Assembly (NCBI RefSeq): GCF_019112545.1
Contig: NW_025064912.1
Location: forward strand, 4,211-66,790
From: Guyanagaster necrorhizus
Taxonomy: Eukaryota > Basidiomycota > Agaricomycetes > Agaricales > Physalacriaceae
Length of the DNA stretch: 62,580 nucleotides
Direction of reading: 5' to 3'
The translations under genes were made by a program, and so were the position numbers. Below are positions 47,294-58,810 of the stretch, piece after piece. Position 1 is the first letter of the stretch. The number at the start of each line of letters is the position of its first letter. The notes under the pieces are model-generated. The model ran no database searches. It was not told the DNA's origin and saw only the letters and a program-made list of their open reading frames with translations.

Positions 47294-47467
47294 TATTGAC
47301 AGAAGAATATATGAGTATCTATAAACAAGTGTAAGTATCATAGTCATAAGCACAGTAGGGATATATATACCTCAGTCAGGCATAATGTGGGTGAAGCAAC
47401 TGAGGCATACAGATAGGAATGGCTGGACTATATATGTGATCAGAAAATGACAGGAGGTGTAAGTATA
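47294..47467 (-). repeat. family B LTR fragment, left of pogo copy 2
   Basis: It is the reverse complement of the copia B LTR from TATTGACAG to GGAGGTGTAAGTATA, where the TA flanking the pogo element begins. Confidence 0.8.
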
Positions 47468-47469
47468 TA

Positions 47470-49861
47470 CAGTTGACTATCTCATAATGCATGATGTTGA
47501 AATGCATAATTCTGACTTTGCATATGGATTGGGCTGAAACACAGTTGAGGAGCAAAAAAATAAGCTAGAAATGCATATTGTGTAATGCATATGATTTTAG
47601 TTAGGAATATGCATTGTCAGATCCAAAATTATAGTAAGCTGATATAACATTATGCATATATTAGAACAATAAAAAACATAATTTATTTGTATAGACTATA
47701 ACAAACACAGAAAAAATTATTGTAAAGCAGCACAGCTTATATCTCTATAAACATGCCTCCTGAACCAACACAAAAACCACATGCTAAATCTGGAAATCTA
47801 TATGAATGCACAAAACAGAAGGAGAAAGTCCCAATATACACATCATCTGCTCAGCCTCCAAAGCAGATCTCCCACCCACACCTCACAACAAGAGACTGAC
47901 TCATAGTATTCAAACATGTTGATGATCATCCTTCTCATTGACATGCTGACATTGTGGCATATTTTTCAAACTGAAAGGAAGATGCACTGCTCTTTACTCA
48001 ACCTACTCTTTCATGGAAACTGATATCTTATATAAAAATTGAACAGCATGCAAATGAGAACTCTAATGCACTATCATCCAAAAAGTCTCACATTGTCACC
48101 CAACCTAATGTGAAGCATGCTGTTGCATCCTGGTATCAGAACATACAGCTCTGAGATGAGACTGTGACCAGTGCAATACTGATAAAAAAGCAAAATCTGA
48201 TTAAAAATCTGATGGATATTCTAGAGAATCAGTGTTTGAAAGAAGAGGGATGGTTGAGATCATTCTGCAAGACATGGAAGATTCAGGAGGTTCAGTGGCA
48301 TAGAGAAGCAGGCTCAGTGAATATAGTGGCAGTAGAAAAAGAATGTATGCATCTTTACAGCATTATGGTGAAATATGCAATGCAGGACAGATGGAATATT
48401 GATGAATCTAGTCTTATCATCTTTGCCATCCCAGATCATACCTTGGTATCTGGTCCTATGAGTGGACAGAAACAGGACAAGTTCTACATCATCATGTGTT
48501 TTGCTATGAATGCAGATAGGAGTGAGCAGATGCCAGTTGTTTTTATTGGAAAGTCAAAACAACTACAGTGTTTCAAAAAAAAGAGTCTAACAGCAATGGG
48601 ATTCTATTATCAGAATAATAAGAAGACCTAGATGATGAGTGAAATATTTACAGAGTGAGTGAAGATGTTTGATTTAAAGATGAAGAGGGAGATGTGACAG
48701 GTTCTGCTGATCTTGAACAACTTTTGAGAGCATTCTATCACTTATACATTCTATAACACAAAGCTGGAGTTCTTCAAGCCCAACATGACTCCATATGTCC
48801 AGCTGCTAGATGCTGATATTATCTACTGCTTCAAGGCATATTATCAGAATGCCATGTGTATCCATGCACTTGATCTTGATGATCTTGGAGAGTCTGAGAT
48901 CTTCAAGCTTGATCTTCTTGAAGCTATAACTATTGCTCATGATGCTTGGGCAAATGTCAGCAGTAAAATGATAGCAAACTGCTAGAAACACACTGATATA
49001 ATGCCTGACAATGCATCTGAGTCACAGTCCACCACATCATCCAATGATTTCCAAGACACCTCACTCCTCAAGTCTGCATGGAATCTTGTTCATGACTTTG
49101 CCTCAACAGACAAATACATGCTTCCAGGGATCAAACAGGCATTGCAGGATCTGCTTGGAAACCAATATGCTGATGCTGACTGGTATCCTGCTCTTATGGC
49201 TGTTATGAATGCAGAGAACAATGTTGGTAAAGCACTGGAGGCAGTCAATCAGTTGGCTCCTTTATCACAGTCAAAAATGAACACACCTTCCACCCAAATT
49301 GCTCCCATTCAACAACTCCAGACAGCAGAGATAATGTTGAAGAACCACCTTGTCAAATTGAAACAACAAAATCACATGTTTGGTTTCATTCCAACTATTA
49401 AAGAGATGGTTAACCCTATTGCAGAAGAGTATACTGAAGGTCTTGAGATAATACCAACAGATGAGGAGATTGTTGCTGCTATCAAGCATGATATTGCAGT
49501 AGAAAATAGGAAAATAACTATCATTGATGATGAGGAGGAAGAGAAGGAAGAGGAGAGTGAGAAAGAACAGATCTTAATAACTATAAGAGAAGGATTTGAG
49601 CTTATTCAAAAGCTGAAGGCATTTTGTGTTTCACAAGATGACTGGAGTGGATTAGTATCACAGCTGAGGAAGTTGAGAGGAGTATTATTTAAGGAGATGC
49701 ATGGAAAGCTGATCCAAAAGCCACTGAGAGCATTTGAGGCAATAATGATGTTGTCACATAAGTCATATGTCACACCACATGCTATTTTGGTTCTGCATAA
49801 ATCTATAAATGCATATAGTTTTGGTGTCTCTCAACTGTATGCATTGTGAGATAGTCAACTG
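47470..49861 (+). mobile_element. pogo-type DNA transposon, copy 2 (2392 bp)
   Basis: It has the same termini and length as copy 1 and is flanked by TA (47468-47469, 49862-49863). Differences noticed by eye from copy 1 are few, and most are extra C-to-T or G-to-A changes in this copy (for example near 47485 and 47670). The outer sequences on both sides differ from those of copy 1, so the copies are separate insertions and not one large palindrome. Confidence 0.93.
47753..49849 (+). pseudogene. pogo transposase, copy 2, with the same defects as copy 1
   Basis: ATG at 47753. The open pieces 48164-48631, 48785-48985 and 49001-49849 translate to the same residues as the pieces in copy 1. The TAG and TGA at Trp positions near 48630-48660, the LNNF substitution near 48715 and the TAG near 48984 are shared. 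The 282-codon C-terminal extension (49001-49849) is fully open in both. Since the defects are shared, they arose before one copy gave rise to the other or in a common parent. Confidence 0.9.
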
Positions 49862-49863
49862 TA

Positions 49864-50026
49864 AGTCACAATCTCAGTTGGGCACAATATAAGTGAAATG
49901 ATTGAGATATATAGACAATGACAGGAGGTGTATATATAGAGCAAGTAAGAATAAGTGATAATCAAAAAGAGTGGGTGATGATCAAAAGGGTAATAGTATG
50001 GATATATACATGAATATTCTCTAACA
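49864..50026 (-). repeat. family B LTR-like fragment, right of pogo copy 2
   Basis: It contains TCTCAGTTGGGCACAA, GACAGGAGGTGTATATATAG and an end CTCTAACA, all features of the B LTR in reverse. It repeats part of what the left fragment already contains instead of continuing it, so the two flanks come from two different LTR copies or a rearranged one. Confidence 0.6.
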
Positions 50027-51664
50027 ATTGCTTTTGATACTGAGTTGCAATCTTGCAGTATAAATAAAATGAGACACCAATTCATCATCTTCCCAATGAC
50101 ACTATGCCTATATTGATCACTGAGTGTTTGTTGCTAGTTATATGAAAGGATAATATATTCTTTTGATGACTATATAGAATCAAAATCAAAATTCCTCATC
50201 AAGAAAATACAAGCCACAGAAACAGTTCTTGTTCACAGGGCTGACACTTTTGAGCCTCTGAGTCAAACTCAACAGAAGCCTTATCCATCCAACCACCCAA
50301 GAGATGAAGAAAAGCATGCATTTTACCTTGATCTTAAGCTCAGAAAGGGATATGTGAGTTAACCAGATATAATAACCTTCTCAAGCCTTGGCTCATGATC
50401 TAATTATCAATGGGTCTTGTCTGGCACTATGGATAAGAAGTCATACTTTGAGTATGACAAACTGGAAGCACAGTTATCAGAAGAGATAGTAACACTAAGC
50501 CCAGTATGCCTACATCATGAATATCTGTATTAATGAGACTCAATCAAGATATTTTTATTCTGTTCTGTTATTTTGTTAAACTTACTCCTGTCTCAAGAAA
50601 GACTATGCTGTAAACACATGGACCATTATAAAATGCCTTAGATTCTCAAACATCCTCTGGAAGATTCAAGGTGAAAAAATATCCACCAATTGAAAAAATA
50701 TCTTGACTCTTGAATACAATCTTCATCTTTATTTTGATGATTTCACTCTATAGTTGGAGCCCACAGTTCATTTCTCCCCCCATCCACCCTCCAATTTTCC
50801 AGTAAACTATTCCCTCAGGATATTGAAAATCACTACAAAGTCTGCATGATGAGAGGGGTATTATTTTTTTGAGCTTGTTTAAAGTGCTGCCTTAAGTTGT
50901 TGATTTTACATCTACCCAAAAGTCATATTTTCACTATCAGCATTGAAAGAGGATATGCCACATGCTGTCACCTGTCTGACCCTACAGAGTATTTCTCAAC
51001 CTTATAGAGGATCAATGATCCTTTCAAGGCCAACATATGGAGCTATGATTCTATAGGTTCAGATTTTGAGAATGCCCTGGTAGCATGGTTGTATAAAGTG
51101 GGCAAGATTTTGTTTGATGGTAACTCATTAGTGCCTGAAGATTTTATGCTTATGCTTCATTTTCTGACAGGTTCCAATCATACTATTGTTCTTTCTATAT
51201 GCAACAGAGGCTGGTATGTTTTCAATTCCAAAAAAGAAGACCTAAAAATGTTGTGACTTTCTCTGTGTGGCCTTTCAAAAGCAAAGAGGATATCCTAAAA
51301 TCAACAATGCCTTTTTGTCCTTGAAAAAGCAGCATGAAAAACTGATTATATTTTCAAACAATAGAAATCTCTCTTTCTTTGTTAAAACAGTAGAAGAACC
51401 ACAACCATGCTAGCATATTTTTTCAGACTCTGTTTTGTGGAACACATTCAAAGGTCACAATATTTTGGGAGGTATTAAGCAGACCCAAGCAGTGATATAT
51501 ATTAATATAACTGGCAATCATCTAATTCTGACTCTCAGTGTGTAAAACTCTGTTTTCAATATATATGTTATAATATATCTTTCACATGCATTGGAGGAAT
51601 TGATGCTACACCATGCAAAAAAAAAATAGAGTGATATAGAGTAAAGGTATCTGAATTAGCACTT
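50027..51664 (+). other. decayed protein-coding-like sequence of unknown origin
   Basis: Two stretches on plus read like former exons. About 50165-50532 includes VLVHRADTFEPLSQTQQ, HAFYLDLKLRKGYVS and MDKKSYFEYDKLEAQL. About 51036-51255 includes SDFENALVAWLYKVGKILF and SNHTIVLSICNRGWYVFNSK. Stops interrupt both, CpG is absent, and I recognise no family. The rest of the stretch is AT-rich with no features. Confidence 0.4.
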
Positions 51665-52830
51665 CTAGTCATTAATACTATGCCTAGGACTTAACAGGCA
51701 GGACTCAGAGTCAAACCCAACAGAAGTCTTTAGCTTAACATACCTCTTCAGGCCTATCTTAAATGCCCACTCACTTTTCCCACTCACCAGAATCAAATCC
51801 TCAACCATATCCAACCTCCTCTTAAATCTCTCTGATATCCTCTCCTTCCACACAATGCAATCATACATCTACAAACATCTGATCCAGGAATTACACAAGC
51901 CCAAGAGCATGATGGAGCAGAGCAGGAGGCAAGTGATAAGCAAGCTTTCCATCATCAATGCATTCCTGGCCAGCACTACAGCTGCCTGCATACACAAGCA
52001 GCATAGCAAGCATGACAAAGAAACTCTTGACTGTGCCTTGATCTCACAACCATTCACCCACTGTCACAATCTTGATATCATGCAACAACCCCCACAAGCT
52101 CATCCAGCAGTCCTGGCTCAGAAGAATGAGCAGATCTCCTTTCCCTTTCTCTGGTGCACCCTTCCACTTCTTTGAGTCCTTGCTCCTCCACCTGATGATG
52201 ATCATATTGATCATGCAGGCTGCTATCAGCATCCCAAGCACCCAGAATCCCTATCAGTCCTGTATGGAGCCAAGTAATGCAAGCATGATAACAGTAAGGA
52301 CCAGGCTGAGGAGGTAGAGCAGTGTTATGAGGACTCCAGTGATGAAGAAGGATTGGAGGAGCCAGTTGTACTAGGATAAAGAGGCATTGCAGAACAGGTT
52401 CATGAACACCCTGATGCTGACAAGGTGTTCTATGTGACCAATGCACTGCAGGCAGCTGACAGTGGCAGGGTTCTCAACACAGAAGGCATATCTATTGGTT
52501 ATCACCTCAGTCATTGAAAATTCACTGTGATTGACTTTTTCCACAGATTACTGTTGGTGCATGCCAGATGCAAGAAGGAGGACATCAAGAGAGGAGGCTG
52601 TTCCTATCAGTGCCATTCTCACTGCAACAATGGAAAGATCAGCAAGAGTAATGAGTCCAGCAGCCTTGAGTGTGATATAGTGATGGGAGATGCAGAATTT
52701 GTTGAATATGAGTGGAACGTGAAGTGAAAGAGAGGAAGAAAAGAAATGAGAGTGCATGCATGATAATGGTGTAGATAAAGCTGTAAGTAACACATTCAGG
52801 CCAAAGTCACACCTTTTCATATATTACAAC
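51665..52830 (-). pseudogene. decayed copy of the membrane-protein gene (whole length)
   Basis: It follows the intact gene at 59039-60210 from its N-terminal region (ITLKAAGLITLADLSIVAVRM near 52660) through WRSKDSKKWKG, GDLLILLSQDCWMSLWGL near 52130 and ITCLLLCSIMLLGLCNSW near 51920, to RRLDMVEDLI near 51800. Frameshifts and stops separate these blocks. The CpGs of the intact gene are mostly TpG or CpA here. Confidence 0.88.
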
Positions 52831-53024
52831 AATTTACAAAGATGGAAGATGGGGTGATATTATAGATATATATCATTGCTACCACCATTCAAAAGCAGTG
52901 CTCATGATCCTCTAGACAATCATGGAAAAATAAGCAACATTGTCCAAGTCACTCTTATTGGCACCTATTTTTTTTTGAGTGGGCATCAAAGCAGGGCCTC
53001 AAATGATGATAGGATCACTCCACA

Positions 53025-53430
53025 GCACTCAGTGATCTTGGCCTCAAAAGAATTAAGAGATCACCCATCTCACTTCTCTCTCTTGCACCTTTCCATCCTT
53101 TCATGTTTCTCTGCTTGATGATGACCACATTGATGAACCTGGCTATCACAGGCATTTATAGCATCCCAGATACCCACCAGTCTTGAATAGTGCCCAGTAG
53201 CACAAACATAGCAATAGTCAGTATGGGACACAGGAGATAAAGCAGAGCCATGGGAATCTCAGCAACTATAAAGGACTTAATTAGGCAATTGTTTCTGGAC
53301 AGCATGTTATTGAGGGAGGGGATTGGAGGATACCTGGGCAGTAAACAGGGTGACCGACTGCACCCAATAGTTTGTAGGTATCTGACAGTAGCAGGATTCT
53401 CCACATGGAAGATGTAAATGAAACTGATGC
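53025..53430 (-). pseudogene. second, partial copy of the membrane-protein gene
   Basis: Covers only the middle of the gene: VENPATVRYLQTIG at about 53395 down to LLYLLCPILTIAMFVLLGTIQDWWVSGML near 53160, then cytosolic-loop sequence to about 53025. It has the same orientation as the copy to its left, so the two form a tandem of decayed copies. Confidence 0.82.
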
Positions 53431-54101
53431 CCTATATATTCATCCTATGTTCAGAAGCTTGTAAATGTGAAACATGTATGTTCAGGAAGCTGCATGCTAT
53501 GATGGCAGTATGTGCTTTGCTGTTCATACATTTATATGTCAAAAACCTCCTCACTGGAAATCTGTGATAATGAGAATTGACATGTGGGTACAGGAATCAC
53601 TCATCTCAGCAATGATCATCACATAAGAATAATGACCAGCCACCATCAAATGAAATCTTCAAAGGAGAGAGAGGCAAGGAGTGCTATTCTCCAGTTTCAG
53701 AGACACTGCATATTTTGGCCTGAACCTCTGAGGGTTGACATGCACATAAACCAAGTTTTAACAAATGTATTCAGAACTCTGAAGTTAAAGAGGCACTGTT
53801 ACATATGACCACCAACTGGATGTTAAGGTTAGACACATTGATGATTGACTGAAAAGGAAAGTACCTCAGATATATGCTCTTGCCCTCATTATGTTCTAAA
53901 TTTTCAGTGACAGGATTGCAGCACTTCTATCAGTCCAGGAGATACTGCAGTTGTCTGCATATCATATAATAAGCACTGAATTGTCACTGTCATTAATGTA
54001 AACTGTAACTCGACTCCAGTTATCAGCACTTTCTGGACTCCAGTCACATGTAGACTTTTAGCACCTGTCTCTATAATTGCTGGAATTACTATTAGTTATA
54101 C
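53431..54101. other. 0.67 kb between the pseudogene array and copia F
   Basis: CpG-poor, stop-rich sequence. A 74-codon plus frame at 53584-53808 shows no domain. I see no feature here. Confidence 0.4.
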
Positions 54102-54248
54102 TGTTGAGAGCAGGTTGTATAGTGCAGTGGAGAAAGCCAGGTCTGGAGTCAAAAGTCAAAAGCTAGTAAGCATTGACTTTTGATCTTCAGTATTAGTAGC
54201 TACAATTATATAAGGTAAGAGCAACATAAAGGGTGTGCTACTTCAACA
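54102..54248 (-). repeat. 3' LTR of copia F, CpG-depleted (147 bp)
   Basis: TGTTGAGAGCAGG...CTTCAACA. Compared with the 5' LTR it carries about a dozen differences, and every one is C-to-T or G-to-A if the 5' LTR is taken as ancestral. Confidence 0.95.
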
Positions 54249-54259
54249 CTCTCTCTCGA

Positions 54260-57200
54260 CCAAACATGTCTATGGAGGTATTGAGACAAGTCTGAGTAAG
54301 GTAATCATATGTCTGAGCTTCTCTCTTTCTAATCTCTTTGTCAAGATATTGGCTGGCATATTTTCAGTTCATAAGTGGACCACATGGATGCACCCTTTTT
54401 CAATCTCATCATGCAGCCAATAGAATCAAAGGTCAAGGTGTTTAACTCAGCTATGATATTCAGAGTTTCAAGCAACTGATAGAGCAGACTCATTGTCAAT
54501 ATAGAGGACTGAGGCATTGGTAAGTGAATAGCCAAACTCTGTGAACAAGTTGCAAAGCCAAAGGATTTCCTGATCAGCAGACATAGCTGAAACATATTCT
54601 GCCTCTGTTGTTGAGAGTGTCACAAATGCCTGAAGATGACTCATCTGGCTAATGACTCCAGTACCTATTTTGACAATGAAGCCACTTGTAGAATGCCCAC
54701 TATATTTGTCACCCCCATGATCTGCATCACAATAAGTCTTGAAGTCAAAGACTGATGAATCTGACTCAGAGTCAGAAGAGTAGACAATATAATAGTCAAC
54801 TATACCCTTCAGATAGCATAATAGCTGTTTGAAAGCTTCCCAGTGGGCTGTGCCAGGGTTTTTGCTGAATCACAAGAGTATGCTCATAGGATAGGTGACA
54901 TTGGGCCTGATAGCAATAGCGAGATAGGCCACAGAGCCAAGCACATTCAGATATGAGATTGTCCACATTGTCTCATATTCCTCTGGTGTTTTGAGAGACT
55001 GATCTGCTGTAAGTTTTATGTTCGAATCCAAAGGTGTCAAAACAGGGTTGCAGTCAGTCATTCCTGCATGTTGCAGAATATCTAGGATGTATTGGTGCTG
55101 AGAGAGAGTGTGTGTTTGGTTGGCTCGATCATACTTGACCTTGACACCAAGGAGGTAAGATGTTAGACTCAAGTCTCGAAGCTTGAAGTGCTTCTTGAGA
55201 TCATTGATGACCTTTGCAACACTGTCTGGTGTCTTTGTGGTGATAGTCATGTCATCAACAAAGACTGGAATGATGATACACTCACTGTCCCTCTTGTAAA
55301 CCCAGACACTATGCTTGCATTTTACCCATTCAAAGTCCATGGCATTGGTCAATGTTGCATGCAGCTTTTTGTGCCATTCTCTTTCAGCTTGCTTTAGTCT
55401 GTATAGAGACTTGAAGAGGTGCCAAACCCATTCCTTTCCTTTTTTCTCAAAACCTTCTGGCTGCTCCATATACACCTCTTCTGTCAGCTCACCATTGATA
55501 AATGCTGATGAGATGTCAACACTCTATAGCTCTAAATCCTCAAGGGCACCAAGTGCTAGGACAGCTCATAGAGCAGCCCATTTTAGTATTGGAGAGAAGG
55601 TTTCAGTGTAATCAAAGCCAGGTCATTGTGAGTATCCCTTTGTAACAAGCCTTGCTTTATAGTGCTCAATTGATCTATCAGTGTTGCATTTCACTTTGAA
55701 TACCCAGCAACTCCCAACTGCCTTTTGATTTGGAGGGCATTTCACCAATTCAAAGATGTTATTTTCAATGAGTGCCTGTATCTCTTGCATAGCAGCTTCA
55801 TACCAACTTGCAGCTTTCTCTAGAGAACATTTCATAGCTTCATAGAAGGATTTAGGTTCACCATCATATGTGGATGCCTTGTAAGCTGCTTCTGTCATGC
55901 TTTCAAATGCAACTTCCAGTCCTTCCTCCATTGTCAGATGCTCTATTGTCTGGCTGGAGAAAGCTATGCCTTCAAGAATAATTTTATCTTCCATAAAGGC
56001 TGTGTGTGCTTGATCCTCTGCATCTCTCATGTGATTGTCATTGTTGATATTTCAGCACATTTCATGACCATAACCAGGGTCAGGATCATATAAGCCATCA
56101 TCATGTATTCTGTATTCATGTTTGCCTAGGTCTGTTGGAGATGGTGGTGATGGTGATAGAGTTAGGTCTGAGAGAGATCCATCAAATGGTGAGCCAGAAG
56201 GAGTCATAACATTGTGAAGAAGGGATGATACTGGAGGTGATAGGCTTGGAGAAGATAAGAGGTTTGGTGCTGAAGGATTTTCTGAAGGTGGAAGATCATT
56301 GTTGTTAAGATCTCCCTCTTGATCAGGCAGCATAGGAAAATCTGACAGATTTGAGAGTGAAGAAAATAGGTTGCCAAAGGGGTTGGTAGGAGTTTTTGTA
56401 TTTTCTGGGAACACTCACTCATTAAAAACAACATGGCTTGATATGATAAACTTCTTGGTTACAGGGTTTCAGCACTTTCATGCCTTTGTGCCTGATGGAT
56501 ATCCAATGAATATGCATTTAGTAGTGTGTGGCTGAAGGTCTTGTCGCTTGTTTTTTTTAACATGGACATAAGCTAAGCAGCTAAAGACATGCAAGTTAGA
56601 GACATCAGGTTTCTTCTTGTGCCAGCCAGTATATGGTATTGTTTTAGGAAGTGGTGCTATAGGGCAATAGTTGCATATATATACAAATGCAAGCACTGCT
56701 AGTCCCCAGAAGGAGGGAGAAAAGTGGGCTTCATAGAGTATAGTAATAGCCCCTTCAGCAATATCATGATTTGCATGTTCTGCAATTCCATTTTGATGAG
56801 GCTCATCAGGCTCAGTATGGCATCTTGATATCCCTTCTTCTATGCATAACTGATCAAATTCACAACTCATATACTCTCCTCCACCATCATCTTGCTCCTC
56901 TAAGATCTTCAGACCATGAAAATTTTCAGAGTAGGCTTTGTAATGTTTAAATTCAGCCAGAGCCTCACTCTTGTGCTTTAGCAAAGCAATGGCCCAAAAA
57001 CACAGAGCACCACATATAAAAGTGATCCAGTAATGATGACCTTCTGGTGTAGCAACTGGTATCAGTCTCTTAAGATCAGAGAATACAATTGTGAGAGGGC
57101 ATGTTGGAAGGAGTGAGGGCCCTCAAGGGATATTATGTTGCTTGTGCTTGCCCATAAGACAGGGTTCACAAATTGGGTCAGGATTGGATTGCATATTGTT

Positions 57201-57260
57201 CATCTTCATATTTAAGACAAGCTGATTCTCATACATGTCCCAGACAATGTTTATGCTTCT
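54260..57260 (-). pseudogene. copia F integrase, reverse transcriptase and RNase H remnant
   Basis: The integrase core lies at about 56478-57080 (VATPEGHHYWITFICG, GGGEYMSCEFDQ, CHTEPDEPHQNGIAEHAN). A Ser/Pro-rich linker lies at about 56050-56420. RT starts near 55740 and includes VDISSAFINGELTEE, LYRLKQAEREWHKK and an intact PVFVDDMTITT box near 55260, then SYLLGVKVKYDRANQTHTLS. RNase H at about 54260-54860 includes YCDADHGGDKYSGHSTSGF and TTEAEYVSAMSAD. Stops at 54870, 55623, 56052 and other places break it. Confidence 0.9.
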
Positions 57261-57269
57261 GTGACAGGT

Positions 57270-58625
57270 TCATTGATGCCATAGAGTCAGGTCAAGTGGA
57301 CAGATGCTCACAGTATTTGAGGTTACTGGCCTTGTAGTGTGAGTGGTGCTATTAAGATATCCAATGTTATTATCATTGACAGTGGCTGAGAAACAAAGCA
57401 CTTTATCTTGAAAGAACTGGACAGATGACTCAGCTATGTTGATCTCATATCCCTTATGATGTGTAAGATGGAAGGGTGAAAGCAAGTTATTGCAAAGATC
57501 AGGTATATTCAGTACATCCTGGAACTCAACAGCCTCACAGACCTCTCCATTCTTCTCTTTAGGCTCAAACACAACTGTCCCCATGCCTGCTGAATAGATG
57601 ATTGAACTGTCCACTAACCGAATTAGAATCACATATGGTGTCCAGACATGAAACCAGTCTTGATGATGGCTCATGTGAGATGAAGCATCTGTGTCCATAT
57701 TCCAGTTAGATGATGCTGAGGACAAGAGATCAATACTTGCTTGGCTGGCAGTCTCTTCCACAATGTTTGACTTCTCTGTCTTTGCCTCTCCCACCTTCTT
57801 GTCCAATTTTGTATTCTGACATTTCTGGACATGCTGTATAGCTTGCTCCTTGGCTTTCTTTTTGCTGAAACACTCCTCCTCAGTATGTCCAGAGTTGGTG
57901 CACCAGCTGCAGGTGGTATCAGATGGTGCCACATGAGTGGCTTGGACTCTGACAGTGCTTGCTTTGAACAATGTTGCTGAAGTGGTGTCATGAGAGCGGC
58001 ACTGCACCTCTTTGGTGTGGAAGGCAGCAATGAGTTTGTCGAGACTGAGGGAATAGAGGAGAAGGACTGATGACACAAAATTGTCATAATCAGATGGGAG
58101 GGCACAGATGAGAGTCATGGATTGAAGCTCTTTGTCAAGTTGATTGATGGTGAACTTTTCAGAGCAGAGTGCTTTGATGTCTTGTATAGCTTGTGAGACA
58201 CATCCAATGAGAGTAGAGAGAGACTCTTCATCATCCTTCCGGATGCTGAATAAGGCATTGTAGGCATTGAAATGGGTGCCTGGTTTTTGCTGTTGGTGAA
58301 TGTCTTTCAGTTTCAACCACATAGCTGTGGGCTTACCCATGAGAAGACTGATATGAGTGCTCTGTGATTCATCAATGCAAAGCCAGAGGTATCCTGCTGC
58401 AGATGAATGAGCTTGAAGGTAAGCTTTTGTCTCCTTCTTTTCGAGCTTTGTGGGTTCACTGGGGTCAGCTTGCTCTGGTGGCTCCTTGGTGCCATTGAAG
58501 TGGCCAAATAGCCCCTTGATGCACATGTAGGCTTCAAACGAAGGTGCAAAGTGGTTCCAGTTGCCAGCGTGGAGGTTGGGAAAACCACGTTTGGTGGTGT
58601 CGACGATGTCTGAGTCATTCATCAT
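57270..58625 (-). pseudogene. copia F Gag and protease, open for 451 codons
   Basis: It starts at 58625 (MMNDSDIVDTTKRGFPNL). UBN2-type Gag is followed by an intact zinc knuckle CSWCTNSGHTEEEC around residue 245. The protease motif NMDTDASSHMSHHQDW has Asp in place of the active-site Gly, a single G-to-A change. It continues into the pre-integrase region and stops at LWHQ, just inside the integrase zinc finger. Although open, the frame ends early and the protease is probably dead, so the element is inactive. Confidence 0.88.
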
Positions 58626-58798
58626 GGTGTGAGAAAAAAAGAAGACCGTTGGGGTTAGAGAGTGTGTGGAGGCCCGTGATGGGTGGATGCAACTTCCAAA
58701 TGGATAGTGATGTCCCTTAGGAAAGTGAGTGAGACTTCAACATCTAGTGAATGGTTCGCGAGAGGGAATGAAAAAATTGCTTGGCTTAGTAAGGCACA

Positions 58799-58810
58799 GG
58801 GCCCATAACC
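58799..58810 (-). promoter_or_regulatory. primer-binding site of copia F
   Basis: GGTTATGGGCCC on the minus strand, directly after the 5' LTR, as in A and D. Confidence 0.82.

Noticed and set aside
36991..49861. One giant palindrome or inverted segmental duplication
   Set aside because: Similarity stops exactly at TA-flanked terminal repeats and the sequences outside differ, so these are two transposon insertions.
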